From positions 1-64,000 of the forward strand of contig JBNLFG010000002.1 of assembly GCA_050305405.1 (NCBI GenBank): a stretch of DNA of 64,000 bases. The letters run 5' to 3'. This document shows positions 23,036 to 31,428 of the stretch, piece by piece. Numbering within the stretch: the stretch's first letter is position 1; every line of letters starts with the position of its first letter. Position numbers and translations under genes: made by a program. Source of the DNA: Desulfolinea sp050305405. Lineage in GTDB: Bacteria > Chloroflexota > Anaerolineae > Anaerolineales > Villigracilaceae. The notes under the pieces are model-generated. The model did no database searches. It was not told where the DNA came from and saw nothing but the letters and a program-made list of their open reading frames with translations.

Positions 23036-24823
23036 TCAGGCGTCACTTTCCTCTTCTTCCATCAAAATTCCCATTTCGATCAATGCCGCCATCACTTTTT
23101 GGGATGCCCCTTCTCGGATTTCCACCGTTGTCGGATTTAATACCATCCCCAAGAATCTACCGGCTTTCGACTTGCGTAACGCTTCCAAGTCCTCCGGCTT
23201 GCTGAGGCGCAAAATGGAGATTTGTTTCACCCGTGCTTCCGTCCCGTTAACTTCCCAACGCCGCAGTGCCTTCCCCAACGAAGGCGGAATTTTCGTCTCA
23301 GAGAATTTCGCCAACAACGCCACCAAATGCGATGTTTTTAATCCTTGCGTTAAGGCGCGCTCCAGCGATGTGGTCGTAACCTGATACTTGAACTCATTAG
23401 GGTTCTTGCTCTCTATCCAATCCCCAAAACGTGATAGCTGATAACGCACCGCGCGCGGCGCATAACGATCAACGGTCATTAATCCGCTCGATGAAACGAT
23501 GATGCCGCTCAGTCTCTGAGCGGAGGGCTGAACGGATGTGAAGCCCGCAGTCGAAGAGCGGTTTTCGTCAACGCCGTCCTTCGACTGTGCTCCCTGTCGG
23601 TCGCTCCGCTCAGGAACTGGATTTTCTTTGATAAAGAAGGATTTCACTTCCCCGTCTTTCTCTCCCGCAGCCAAGTCAACATAGCCCAGCCAAAAGAGCA
23701 CACCCGTTACAAAATAGCGAATGAGTGCACCTTCAACTTCGTCCCAATGTTCGAAGCCGCGTAAATTAGACCTGACAGGTTTTTCTTGCAGGTCTTCTTG
23801 AGAAGAGGGTTTTGATAGCAGAGACTCTTCTAAGGATTCTCTATCATCAAAACCTGTCAGGTCTTCTGCCTTGCGGATGAACCAGGCATCGTATTCTCCG
23901 GCGGTGCGCTGAAAGTCGGGTGTGTATTTTTTTATGTCGGCGATGAAGGAGTTGAGATGCCACCATTTGCCTTTGGGTAGTGCATCGACGAAGCCGAGTA
24001 GCTTCTCGCGCGTCTCGCGTGCGGGATTCGTCCACTCGCCTTCGCAGAGGATGGTGGGCACTTGGTGCAATTCGTTGAAGCTGGTGCTTTCGCTCCAGAC
24101 TTGGCGTAGCTGCGCGAAGGCTTCGGTACGATCTGTTTCCAGGTGGGATTTAACAAGATCCCGCTGAAGACCGCCTTCGTTGCCCATTAAACGAGCAGCC
24201 AGCCCAAGGTCACGAACGAAGCGGGGAGATGTTTCCAGCGTGAAGGCATCGTCGTCTTGTCCTGTGCGCAGGGCGGCGAGCAGCGTCGTCAGGTCATCCA
24301 GAATATGGTCGTTGGATGGGATTATGTGCGCCCGTTCTTCAGGTCTTGCAAGACGACCATATTCCCGTTTTTCTTCATGCACTTCGTGCTCTTCGTGGTG
24401 AATAAATTCCAATAAATCGTCGGGGATATAGGCGAATTCCTGCGCGCCGCTATCGCTATCGAAAAAGGCACGCGCGAGCAGGGCGCGGTAGAAAAGCATC
24501 TCGGCTGCCGAAACGGGATTGAGATGCACGGCTTCACGGTCGCGTTTGCCGGGGCCAACCTCACGTACCTGTCCGAATTTGCGTTCAAAGCTTGCGATGG
24601 GGAGTTTGCCCTGATTTTGCTGCAAAGCGCTTAACGCGTGCTGGGCATCTTCGGGTAAGGCATCGAGAACTTCTTCTGCCAATTCGCGATCGAGTAGGCG
24701 CTCACTGAGCTCTTTATGGGCAGCCTTGCGCTCGCCCGCCTGCAACTCGATGCCCCAAAATTTGGCAACGATGCGCAGATGGCCGAGATCGCGATTGAGA
24801 AGGCTTTGGAACAGGGATGGCAT
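23036..24823 (-). CDS. Helicase-associated (XPB/Ssl2-like, Helicase_C_3-type) domain protein with repeat-derived insertions
   Basis: This 595-residue protein lacks ATPase motifs. The C-terminal ~130 residues (YQVTTTSLERALTQGLKTSHLVALLAKFSETKIPPSLGKALRRW and onward) resemble the helicase-associated Helicase_C_3 domain found in stand-alone proteins of Actinobacteria and Chloroflexota. The N-terminal part is a set of winged-helix-like helices starting NRDLGHLRIVAKFWGIELQ. At least three stretches are translations of palindromic DNA repeats: residues ~136-160 (His/Glu-rich), ~320-352 and ~398-441. They read through in frame and probably form disordered loops. The gene is 3 nt downstream of the lipid kinase. 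Function unknown. Confidence 0.7.
   Translation of the reverse strand: MPSLFQSLLNRDLGHLRIVAKFWGIELQAGERKAAHKELSERLLDRELAEEVLDALPEDAQHALSALQQNQGKLPIASFERKFGQVREVGPGKRDREAVHLNPVSAAEMLFYRALLARAFFDSDSGAQEFAYIPDDLLEFIHHEEHEVHEEKREYGRLARPEERAHIIPSNDHILDDLTTLLAALRTGQDDDAFTLETSPRFVRDLGLAARLMGNEGGLQRDLVKSHLETDRTEAFAQLRQVWSESTSFNELHQVPTILCEGEWTNPARETREKLLGFVDALPKGKWWHLNSFIADIKKYTPDFQRTAGEYDAWFIRKAEDLTGFDDRESLEESLLSKPSSQEDLQEKPVRSNLRGFEHWDEVEGALIRYFVTGVLFWLGYVDLAAGEKDGEVKSFFIKENPVPERSDRQGAQSKDGVDENRSSTAGFTSVQPSAQRLSGIIVSSSGLMTVDRYAPRAVRYQLSRFGDWIESKNPNEFKYQVTTTSLERALTQGLKTSHLVALLAKFSETKIPPSLGKALRRWEVNGTEARVKQISILRLSKPEDLEALRKSKAGRFLGMVLNPTTVEIREGASQKVMAALIEMGILMEEEESDA
23505..23587. repeat. GC-rich palindromic repeats within a coding region
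   Basis: CCGCTCAG-TCT-CTGAGCGG (23505-23523) and CAGTCGAAG / CTTCGACTG (23548-23556 and 23579-23587) form nested hairpins. The CTTCGACT / CTCCGCTCAG vocabulary is typical of intergenic repeats, yet this copy is translated inside the helicase-associated gene. Confidence 0.6.
23769..23863. repeat. In-frame palindromic element with GACCTGACAGGTTTT ends
   Basis: A 95-bp segment is bounded by a perfect 15-bp inverted repeat (GACCTGACAGGTTTT / AAAACCTGTCAGGTC). It codes for about 32 Ser/Glu/Lys-rich residues inside the helicase-associated gene without a stop. Confidence 0.75.
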
Positions 24824-24826
24824 AAT

Positions 24827-25750
24827 TTATGCAGGTTTAACGACTTGGAGTGCGTTTGGCGCAAGCTCCACAGAAATGCCGCGCAAATCAGAGCCAAAAC
24901 TGGTGTAAATTTCGCCGTCGATGTGGATGTAGAGCGGTGCGTCGGATTTCAGAGAGAGTTTTTTGAACTGCCCAATTTCAACTTCTTTGAAGCTTTCTTG
25001 CGTGCCTTTAATAAACTCGGGCAAAAGGCGGAATTGCATCAGGCGTGATACGTTGTCGGCGATCATATATTCGAGTACGCCGTCATTATTTTTTGACCTG
25101 GGCGTCATCATGAAACCGCCGCCCTCGCGTGGCCCGTTGGCGAGAACGAGCATGAATATCTCTTTCTCCCAGCTTTTTTCTTCACTCTCGATCTTCATCT
25201 GAACCGCTGTGGCATTAAGCAAGATCGTCTGAATGACCGCCGTGAGATACATCAAAAAGCCGCGCACGATCGGCAGCTTATGCGAGCGGATGGTCACGAT
25301 CGCGTCGAAACCGATGCCGAGCGTATTGTCGATATATTCCCGTCGCCCGTTTTCGTCGGTCATCAACCCCAAATCGACAGGTGCTGTTTCGCCGTTCAGG
25401 GCAAGCGCCATGGCTTCTTTGGGATTTGTAGGAATGCCGCAAGCAAAGGCGAAATCATTTCCTGAGCCAATTGGGACAACGCCCATTGCGGGACGCTTCT
25501 CAGCCTCAACTTGCATCAGGCCATTGACAACTTCATGCACCGTACCATCTCCCCCCAACGCCACGACGAGATCATATCCATCTTCCCCAGCCTGTTTCGC
25601 CAACTCGATCGCATGACCCGGATAGACGGTACCGCTCCAGTCAAGTTTGCCTTCGTACTCGTTCGCAATTGGACGCAGATCACGTGCCACGTTCCACGCA
25701 GCGCCCATGTCCGCCATCGGGTTCAGGATCAGTTTTACTTTTTTCGTCAT
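24827..25750 (-). CDS. Diacylglycerol kinase family lipid kinase
   Basis: This 307-residue protein has the DAGK catalytic domain: the GGDGTVHEVVNG loop (about residues 66-77), VVPIGSGNDFAF (92-103) and a C-terminal beta-sandwich with PREGGGFMMTPRSKNNDGVLEYMI. YegS/DgkB-type kinases phosphorylate diacylglycerol or related lipids, and sphingosine kinases belong to the same family. The lipid substrate cannot be told from sequence alone. It is followed by the helicase-associated gene after 3 nt. Confidence 0.88.
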   Translation of the reverse strand: MTKKVKLILNPMADMGAAWNVARDLRPIANEYEGKLDWSGTVYPGHAIELAKQAGEDGYDLVVALGGDGTVHEVVNGLMQVEAEKRPAMGVVPIGSGNDFAFACGIPTNPKEAMALALNGETAPVDLGLMTDENGRREYIDNTLGIGFDAIVTIRSHKLPIVRGFLMYLTAVIQTILLNATAVQMKIESEEKSWEKEIFMLVLANGPREGGGFMMTPRSKNNDGVLEYMIADNVSRLMQFRLLPEFIKGTQESFKEVEIGQFKKLSLKSDAPLYIHIDGEIYTSFGSDLRGISVELAPNALQVVKPA

Positions 25751-25796
25751 GACTTTCTCCTCGGGGAAAATGATGTGAAATTATAACCCCCAGAAT

Positions 25797-25832
25797 CAAA
25801 AAACAGAAACGTTGTCGTCTCTGTTTTTGCTT
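25797..25832 (-). terminator. Terminator of the GAF-GGDEF gene
   Basis: On the minus strand AAAAACAGA faces TCTGTTTTTTG across an 11-nt loop, giving a U-rich 3' end about 15 bp after the stop. Confidence 0.6.
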
Positions 25833-25843
25833 TTCATAGCGAT

Positions 25844-27088
25844 TTAGTTTTCTTCTAATTCTCCAGTAGGAGGTGTCGATAGCTGAAAGGTGCCGCGATG
25901 ATATTTTTTTGCTCGATAAAGCGCTTGGTCAGCCGCGCGCAGTAATTGCGACGGCGTTCTGCCATGTATGGGGTAAATTGCGATCCCGCCAGACATTCCT
26001 AATTCCACATTTTTGCCGTCAGGGAGGATAAAAACGAATTTCGACAGGCGTTCAAGTAGTTTTTCAGTGACGAGACGAGCGGTGCTTAAGTCGCTTTTCG
26101 GCAGAAGCAGAGTCAATTCGTCTCCGCCATAGCGGGCAAGGAAATCGCTGCTGCGTATGCCGGTATTCAAATAATTGAAAACTGTACGCAACACCTGATC
26201 GCCAACCGGATGTCCATAGTTGTCGTTGACACTTTTGAAGCCGTCCAGGTCCATCATGACCGCTGCAAACGGGTAGCCTGTGCGGTGTGCATGATCGATC
26301 TCATCGTCGAGACGTGCATCCAGCGCACGGCGATTTGGAAGGCCGGTCATCGTGTCGCTCTTGGCTTCGCGGCTGACTTGTGCGTGCAAACGTGCGTTAG
26401 AGATGGCGATAGCGGCTTGTTCTGAAAGTATCTCTAAAAGCCGCAGGTTCGCTTCTGAGAAGCCACCTACCTCTGTGCGGGAAAGACTCATCACCCCGAC
26501 AACGCGATCTTCAACCTTAAGCGGAATCCCGACAATAGAGCCCGTCCATTCAGCGGGAGCGTTTTCGTAGATGGGGTGTTGCTGCATATCCGGCACGATA
26601 ACCCATTCCCCGCTGCGTGCAACTTTATACGTTAAGCCATTTTGACGTGGTTTGGAAAAACTTTCCTCTTTAATGCCGCTTTCATCCAGAGCTGCGCCAA
26701 AAGTGAGCTCGTCTTTTTCGTGGTCGTATAAAAAGATATGTGCAGTACGGGGAGTGTCTTCCAACACCATCGCGTCAGTGACAATTGTCCTTAAGAGCGA
26801 TTTTAAATCCAAACTGGATGAAAGATGCAGGCTTAGGTTTCGGAGTGTGTCTAATTCTGCTTTTTGTTGGCGTAATTGCAGAAGCAGGTGCTGATTATCG
26901 AATAAATCAGCCGCAACTTGTTCAGCGATCACTTCCAAGCGCTCAGGATCAAGGGTAGTGCCTAATTCAAAGGTTGCCAACGTTGCATCAAAGAGATTGA
27001 TAATGAATTCCTGGTCTATGAAATCGACTCCACGCTCCCTCAGGGTTTCTTTAATGATTCGGGTTATATCTGTTTGTAATGCCAACAT
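25844..27088 (-). CDS. GAF-GGDEF diguanylate cyclase with GGDEL active-site variant
   Basis: This 414-residue cytoplasmic signalling protein has an N-terminal helical segment (1-90), a GAF domain (about 95-235) and a GGDEF domain (about 245-410). The signature loop is RYGGDEL (321-325), with Leu replacing the usual Phe. The metal-binding aspartate pair region MMDLDGFKSVNDNYGH is intact and an RxxD inhibitory site (RSSD, 312-315) is present five residues before the signature. It probably makes cyclic di-GMP in response to a small ligand or redox cue, although the variant signature should be tested. No transmembrane segment is seen. Confidence 0.88.
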   Translation of the reverse strand: MLALQTDITRIIKETLRERGVDFIDQEFIINLFDATLATFELGTTLDPERLEVIAEQVAADLFDNQHLLLQLRQQKAELDTLRNLSLHLSSSLDLKSLLRTIVTDAMVLEDTPRTAHIFLYDHEKDELTFGAALDESGIKEESFSKPRQNGLTYKVARSGEWVIVPDMQQHPIYENAPAEWTGSIVGIPLKVEDRVVGVMSLSRTEVGGFSEANLRLLEILSEQAAIAISNARLHAQVSREAKSDTMTGLPNRRALDARLDDEIDHAHRTGYPFAAVMMDLDGFKSVNDNYGHPVGDQVLRTVFNYLNTGIRSSDFLARYGGDELTLLLPKSDLSTARLVTEKLLERLSKFVFILPDGKNVELGMSGGIAIYPIHGRTPSQLLRAADQALYRAKKYHRGTFQLSTPPTGELEEN

Positions 27089-27259
27089 TTCTCTCAGTCC
27101 CTGTATTGTATAGCGTTAGTTAATACCACCAACGATACAGGAAATAGATTTTGTATACAATCATACTTTTATACTATCTTAAATTCAACTGTGAGCGCTT
27201 ATATAGCATTTCAGCCGATTATGTTAGAATGCTTGTGACAAATTTCATTTGGAGATTCT

Positions 27260-28048
27260 ATGCCCCCCTCTACTAAAACACTCCCTGCGGCGACGCCGCT
27301 GAAACCCCAAAAACGCGCCATTCTGGTTGGTGCCTCGAGCGGTATTGGTGCTGCGCTGGCACGCCGTTTAGCGGATGAAGGCTATCTCGTGGCGTTGTTA
27401 GCGAGACGCGGCGAACTGCTCGAAACGCTCACAAACGAGATCAATTCGAAGCATGGGGCGCCCCGTGCTCTTTATTATATCCATGATGTGAACGATTATG
27501 AATCCGTTCCGGCACTTTTGCGTCAGATCATGTCTGATCTGGGTGGTTTGGATACCTTCATCTTCAACACCGGTGCTTCTTTCATGGTCGGCTTGAAAAA
27601 ATATGATTTTGAGAAAGACCGCAAAACGACCGAAGTTAACTATATCGGTGCGCTGGCGTGGCTGAACCCTGTAGCGGAGATTTTCCAGAGCCTAAAAGCG
27701 GGACAAATTGTTGGTGTTTCATCGGTAGCGGGTGAACGTGGACGTGTGGGGAACCCCGCCTACAACGCATCCAAAGCTGCGCTCACTTGCTATCTTGAAG
27801 CGTTGCGCAATCGTCTTACGCGTTACGGCGTGAACGTCCTGACTGTGAAGCCCGGCCCTGTCGAGACGGATATGATTAAAGATGCCAAAGGTGTGATCTT
27901 TGCCATCCCTGCCGAGCAGGCCGCTGATGATATTTTCAAAGCCATGCGTAAACGCAAGCAGGAAGTTTACACGTCGGGGCGTTGGCGCTGGATCATGCTG
28001 ATCGTGCGCAACATCCCTTCCTTTATCTTCAGAAAAATGACTTTCTAA
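27260..28048 (+). CDS. Short-chain dehydrogenase/reductase, DprE2-like partner
   Basis: This 262-residue classical SDR has the cofactor motif GASSGIGAALARR (near residues 23-35), an NTG-type segment (FNTGASF), catalytic Ser in VSSVAGERG and YNASK (Tyr-x3-Lys). The C-terminus (RWRWIMLIVRNIPSFIFRKMTF) is basic and hydrophobic, as in DprE2-type enzymes that act on lipid-linked sugars. It ends 1 nt before the FAD-dependent DprE1-like gene, and that pairing drives the functional call: a keto-sugar reductase that completes a two-step 2'-epimerisation. Homology to other SDRs is close enough that the call remains an inference. Confidence 0.75.
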   Translation: MPPSTKTLPAATPLKPQKRAILVGASSGIGAALARRLADEGYLVALLARRGELLETLTNEINSKHGAPRALYYIHDVNDYESVPALLRQIMSDLGGLDTFIFNTGASFMVGLKKYDFEKDRKTTEVNYIGALAWLNPVAEIFQSLKAGQIVGVSSVAGERGRVGNPAYNASKAALTCYLEALRNRLTRYGVNVLTVKPGPVETDMIKDAKGVIFAIPAEQAADDIFKAMRKRKQEVYTSGRWRWIMLIVRNIPSFIFRKMTF

Positions 28049-28049
28049 T

Positions 28050-29456
28050 ATGAGTGAACTCTCTCTCTCCCAGATGACCTACTTAGGCAACTTCGGGCAT
28101 TCTTTGAATGTGCCTGCCTACCATTTTCAACCCAAAGAAATCGCCGAACTCGCGCAAGTCTTTGCGTTGGCAAAAAAGAATGGGTTGACGGTTGCGCCGC
28201 GCGGCGCCGGACGCAGCTATAACGATGCTGCAATCGGCGGCGGCGGGATCGCTCTTGACCTGAGCTTGTTGACCCGCGTCCTGGCGTGGGATTCGGAAAC
28301 AGGTATTTTCCGTGCCGAACCCGGCCTAACGTTGGAAATGCTCTGGCAAAAAGTGCTGCCCGATGGCTGGTGGCCGCCCGTCGTCTCCGGCACAATGAAG
28401 ACGACCCTCGGCGGCTGTTTGGGGATGAATATTCACGGTAAAAACAACTTCAAGATGGGCACCATCGGCGAGCATGTGATTGAGTTCACAGCCTTGCTGC
28501 CCAATGGCGAAGAAGTGACTTGTTCTCCCGATAAAAACAATGACCTTTTCTATGCCATGATTAGCGGTATGGGTATGTTGGGGATATTTACCTCCGTTAC
28601 GATGCAAATGAAGCGTGTTTATTCAGGCTATTTGCAAGTCTCCGAGTGGAATGAGCCGAATCTCAAAGCACAATTGACCGCTCTCGAAGAGGGTGGCCCG
28701 AAAAACGACTATATCGTCGGCTGGTTGGATGGTCTTGCCAAAGGTAATTCGCTGGGACGCGGACAGATGCACGCCGCCAATTACATCCCCGAAGGCGAAG
28801 ATCCCGATTCCCAGAAGAATATGCAGGTCGCGTACCAGACCTTGCCTGATAAATTCTTTGGGGTGGTGCCGAAATCCGTCCTGCATTATTTCATGGCCCC
28901 GGCAATGAATAATCTCGGCGTTTTGGCAGTGAACACCGCCAAATATATGGTCGGGCGCAAGAAAACCTATCGGCAGCCACATGCCGCCTTTCACTTCCTG
29001 CTTGACTACGTCCCAGACTGGGAACTCTCTTATGGGCGACAGGGCTTGATCCAGTATCAATCCTTCCTGCCTAAAGAGACGGCCCTCGACGCGTGGACAG
29101 AAATGATCGAAATTTCACAGCAACGCGGCTTGCCGACCTATCTTGGTGTAACCAAACGTCACCGTCCTGATAACTTCCTTTTCTCGCACGCACTGGATGG
29201 CTTCTCGCTGGCTTTCGATTTCAAGATCACCAATCGCAATCGCGCCAAGCTTGCCGCCATGACGCAGGATTTCGATAAAATCGTCATCGCAGCGGGTGGA
29301 CGTTTCTATTTTGCCAAGAATAGCGAAACCGCGCCTGAAACAGCGCGCGCCTTCCTCGGCGACGAAGCGATTGCGAAGTTCCGCAAACTCAAAGAACGTT
29401 GTGACCCCGATAACCTATTGCGCTCTGATCTCTACCAACGTGTTTTTGCCAAATAG
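28050..29456 (+). CDS. FAD-binding oxidoreductase, DprE1-like
   Basis: This 468-residue VAO-family flavoprotein has an FAD domain with PRGAGRSYNDAAIGGGG (near residues 50-66), VVSGTMKTTLGGCLGMNIHGKNN (110-132) and GTIGEHV, closely paralleling the IHGKN segment of mycobacterial DprE1. The C-terminal substrate domain includes YGRQGLIQYQSFLPKE and a final CDPDNLLRSDLYQRVF. DprE1 oxidises decaprenylphosphoryl-ribose. The cysteine targeted by benzothiazinones in Mycobacterium is not conserved here (the aligned region reads LGVTKRHR). Arabinogalactan is not expected in this lineage, so the lipid-linked sugar is unknown. The gene is coupled to the SDR gene at 27260. Confidence 0.8.
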   Translation: MSELSLSQMTYLGNFGHSLNVPAYHFQPKEIAELAQVFALAKKNGLTVAPRGAGRSYNDAAIGGGGIALDLSLLTRVLAWDSETGIFRAEPGLTLEMLWQKVLPDGWWPPVVSGTMKTTLGGCLGMNIHGKNNFKMGTIGEHVIEFTALLPNGEEVTCSPDKNNDLFYAMISGMGMLGIFTSVTMQMKRVYSGYLQVSEWNEPNLKAQLTALEEGGPKNDYIVGWLDGLAKGNSLGRGQMHAANYIPEGEDPDSQKNMQVAYQTLPDKFFGVVPKSVLHYFMAPAMNNLGVLAVNTAKYMVGRKKTYRQPHAAFHFLLDYVPDWELSYGRQGLIQYQSFLPKETALDAWTEMIEISQQRGLPTYLGVTKRHRPDNFLFSHALDGFSLAFDFKITNRNRAKLAAMTQDFDKIVIAAGGRFYFAKNSETAPETARAFLGDEAIAKFRKLKERCDPDNLLRSDLYQRVFAK

Positions 29457-29470
29457 CCTAATAGGTTGAA

Positions 29471-29499
29471 TTGACTTTTTCATTTGAAATCGTTACACT
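29471..29499 (+). promoter_or_regulatory. Predicted promoter of the FHA gene
   Basis: TTGACT (29471-29476) and TACACT (29494-29499) are separated by 17 bp and lie 35 bp before the FHA gene start. Confidence 0.5.
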
Positions 29500-29534
29500 A
29501 AAAATATTGTTGGACTTATAGCTAGGAGGTACTC

Positions 29535-30134
29535 ATGAGTGTTCGTTATCAACTTGTTATGCGTTCAGGCCCAAACCCTGGCGCAACTTATTCTCTCGAT
29601 GCAGCGCAAACCACGCTCGGACGTGATGCCAGCAACACCATCTCGATCAATGATGCTGAAGTCTCACGTCATCATGCACGCATGACCCTGCAAGGGGGCA
29701 AGATCGTTCTCGAAGATACCGGTTCCACAAATGGTACCTCTGTCAACGGAAACCGAATCTCTGGCCCGCATGTGCTCAAAACGGGTGAGATGGTCTCTTT
29801 CGGCGAAGACATCGTCTTTGTCTTTGAAGCCATCAGCTTTGACCCCGATGCAACCGTGCTTTCTTCTGCTGCGCCGCAACCGGCAGCGGCGCCGCGCCAA
29901 CAGCCGGTTGCCCCGTCGTCAGCGCCTCCGCAAGCTTATGCCGGGCACGTTCCGGCTGATCCCGTGCCGGTAGCTCCCCCGCCCGTTAGTGCTGTCCCCG
30001 GAAAGCGCACCGCTTTGCCCGTTGTCATCGGCGTCAGCGCGCTGCTGATCTTGTGTTCCTGTGGCGCTTTCTTCTGGTGGGTTGATGCCACATACCGTTG
30101 GTGTACCTTCTTCCCCTTCATTGCGGGATGCTAA
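29535..30134 (+). CDS. FHA-domain membrane protein
   Basis: This 199-residue protein starts with a forkhead-associated domain (about residues 5-98). TTLGRDASNTISINDAEVSRHHARM and LEDTGSTNGTSVNGNRI carry the phosphothreonine-binding Arg, Ser, His and Asn residues. A Pro/Ala-rich linker (100-155) leads to one C-terminal transmembrane helix (VVIGVSALLILCSCGAFFWWV) and a short tail with two Cys. The domain would face the cytoplasm and read a Ser/Thr kinase signal; no kinase gene lies in the window. AGGAGGT precedes the ATG. Confidence 0.88.
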   Translation: MSVRYQLVMRSGPNPGATYSLDAAQTTLGRDASNTISINDAEVSRHHARMTLQGGKIVLEDTGSTNGTSVNGNRISGPHVLKTGEMVSFGEDIVFVFEAISFDPDATVLSSAAPQPAAAPRQQPVAPSSAPPQAYAGHVPADPVPVAPPPVSAVPGKRTALPVVIGVSALLILCSCGAFFWWVDATYRWCTFFPFIAGC

Positions 30135-30145
30135 CCCAAACACCT

Positions 30146-30187
30146 GCCCCCGCAGAGATTTCTCTGCGGGGGCTTTTCTTTTTTCTA
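30146..30187 (+). terminator. Terminator after the FHA gene
   Basis: A 13-bp GC-rich stem (GCCCCCGCAGAGA / TCTCTGCGGGGGC) is followed by TTTTCTTTTTT. Confidence 0.92.
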
Positions 30188-30245
30188 ATTTCGAGTAAGA
30201 TAAGCACGCCCCGTTGGGGTTTTCATTCAACCTTAGGAGAATAAA

Positions 30246-30425
30246 ATGAGCGACGAAAACGAACCAAAAACCACCACTCTGGCAGAGACCAATAATTACA
30301 TGATTTGGAAAGCCGAAGAGCCGGATGGCGAAACCACCTACCATATCGAACTCTCTAACGTCACCTTGCATTTCTTTGAAGAAGAATGGCAGGAACTGTC
30401 AGAGTTGTTGAAAAGCCTGCGCTAA
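30246..30425 (+). CDS. Conserved-looking 59-residue acidic protein upstream of the P1 peptidase
   Basis: This short open frame runs from ATG 30246 to TAA 30425 and has a good TTAGGAGAATAAA ribosome-binding site. The protein is acidic, begins MSDENEPKTTTLAETNNYMIW and continues with an alternating-strand segment (TTYHIELSNVTLHFF) and a C-terminal helix (EEEWQELSELLKSL). The pattern looks like a small folded domain rather than chance coding. It ends 2 nt before the GTG of the P1 peptidase gene, so the two form an operon. No family is recognised. Confidence 0.7.
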   Translation: MSDENEPKTTTLAETNNYMIWKAEEPDGETTYHIELSNVTLHFFEEEWQELSELLKSLR

Positions 30426-30427
30426 TC

Positions 30428-31423
30428 GTGAAAAACAGCATTACAGACGTGCCCGGCATCGAAGTCGGGCACGCTCAGGATGAAGAAGCGCTAACGGGAT
30501 GCACCGTCATCCTTGTCCGGAAGGGCGCAGTCGCGGGGGTGGATCAGCGCGGCGGCGCGCCAGGCACCCGTGAAACGGACTTGCTCAGCCCCTTCAACCT
30601 CGTCTCGGAGATACACGCGATTCTGCTATCAGGCGGCTCCGCCTTTGGGCTGGATGCCGCGACCGGTGTGATGCGCTATCTCGAAGAGCAGGGCATCGGC
30701 TTTGATACAGGCGCGGCGAAAGTGCCCATTGTCCCCGCCGCAGTGCTTTTCGATCTTGCCATCGGCAGCGCGGATATCCGTCCCGATGCCGAGATGGGCT
30801 ATCACGCTGCCCAGGCCGCAACCGCGGACGATGCCCAGGTTGGCAACGTCGGCGCGGGAATGGGCGCGACGGTCGGCAAAATCCTCGGTGTGCCAAATGC
30901 GATGAAAGCCGGGCTTGGTACCGCGAGTATCGACATCGGGGGCGGCGTCATTGTCGGGGCGATTGTGGCGGTCAACGCTTTCGGGGATGTCATCAGCCCA
31001 CAAACGGGAGCAATTTTGGCAGGCGCGCGTCCCGCGCAGGTCGGTCCCGTCAAGATCGGTGGCGATGCTGAATTCGCCGATACGCTGCATGTCATGCAAA
31101 CCCTCCCTGGTCGCACGGTCATGAAGATGGCGACGCGCGCAAATACCGTCATAGGCGCGGTCGCGACGAATGCGAAATTGACAAAAGCCGAAGCGGGCAG
31201 GGTCGCTCAAATGGCGCAGGACGGGCTGGCACGCTGCATCCGCCCCGCGCACACCATGCTCGACGGCGATACGGTTTTTGCCATCTCGACCGGCAGCAAA
31301 AAAGCAGATGTCTCGACCATTGGCGCATTTGCCGCCGAAGCGTTGATGCAGGCGATCTTGCGCGGCACACAGTCGGCGGCTTCGCTTGGAGGCGTGCCCG
31401 GGCTGGGGGATAGAGTAGAATAG
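30428..31423 (+). CDS. P1 family (S58/DmpA-like) self-cleaving peptidase
   Basis: This 331-residue protein belongs to the DmpA/NylC family of N-terminal-nucleophile-like aminopeptidases and amide hydrolases. It opens with ITDVPGIEVGHAQDEEALTGCTVILV, followed by DQRGGAPGTRETDLL and LLSGGSAFGLDAATGVM, all typical. The predicted autocleavage site is Asn239-Thr240 in RANTVIGAVATNAKL, which would make Thr240 the nucleophile, as in NylC-type enzymes. The GTG at 30428 gives the expected N-terminus; an upstream ATG at 30386 lies inside the preceding small gene. The substrate may be N-terminal peptides or non-standard amides. Confidence 0.88.
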   Translation: MKNSITDVPGIEVGHAQDEEALTGCTVILVRKGAVAGVDQRGGAPGTRETDLLSPFNLVSEIHAILLSGGSAFGLDAATGVMRYLEEQGIGFDTGAAKVPIVPAAVLFDLAIGSADIRPDAEMGYHAAQAATADDAQVGNVGAGMGATVGKILGVPNAMKAGLGTASIDIGGGVIVGAIVAVNAFGDVISPQTGAILAGARPAQVGPVKIGGDAEFADTLHVMQTLPGRTVMKMATRANTVIGAVATNAKLTKAEAGRVAQMAQDGLARCIRPAHTMLDGDTVFAISTGSKKADVSTIGAFAAEALMQAILRGTQSAASLGGVPGLGDRVE

Positions 31424-31428
31424 CGCCC

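Noticed and set aside
3942..25750. Sphingolipid biosynthesis cluster (S1P-lyase-like, Kbl, lipid kinase, SDR)
   Set aside because: The genes are spread over 20 kb on different strands with unrelated genes between. The Kbl-like enzyme fits threonine breakdown better, so a pathway claim is not supported.
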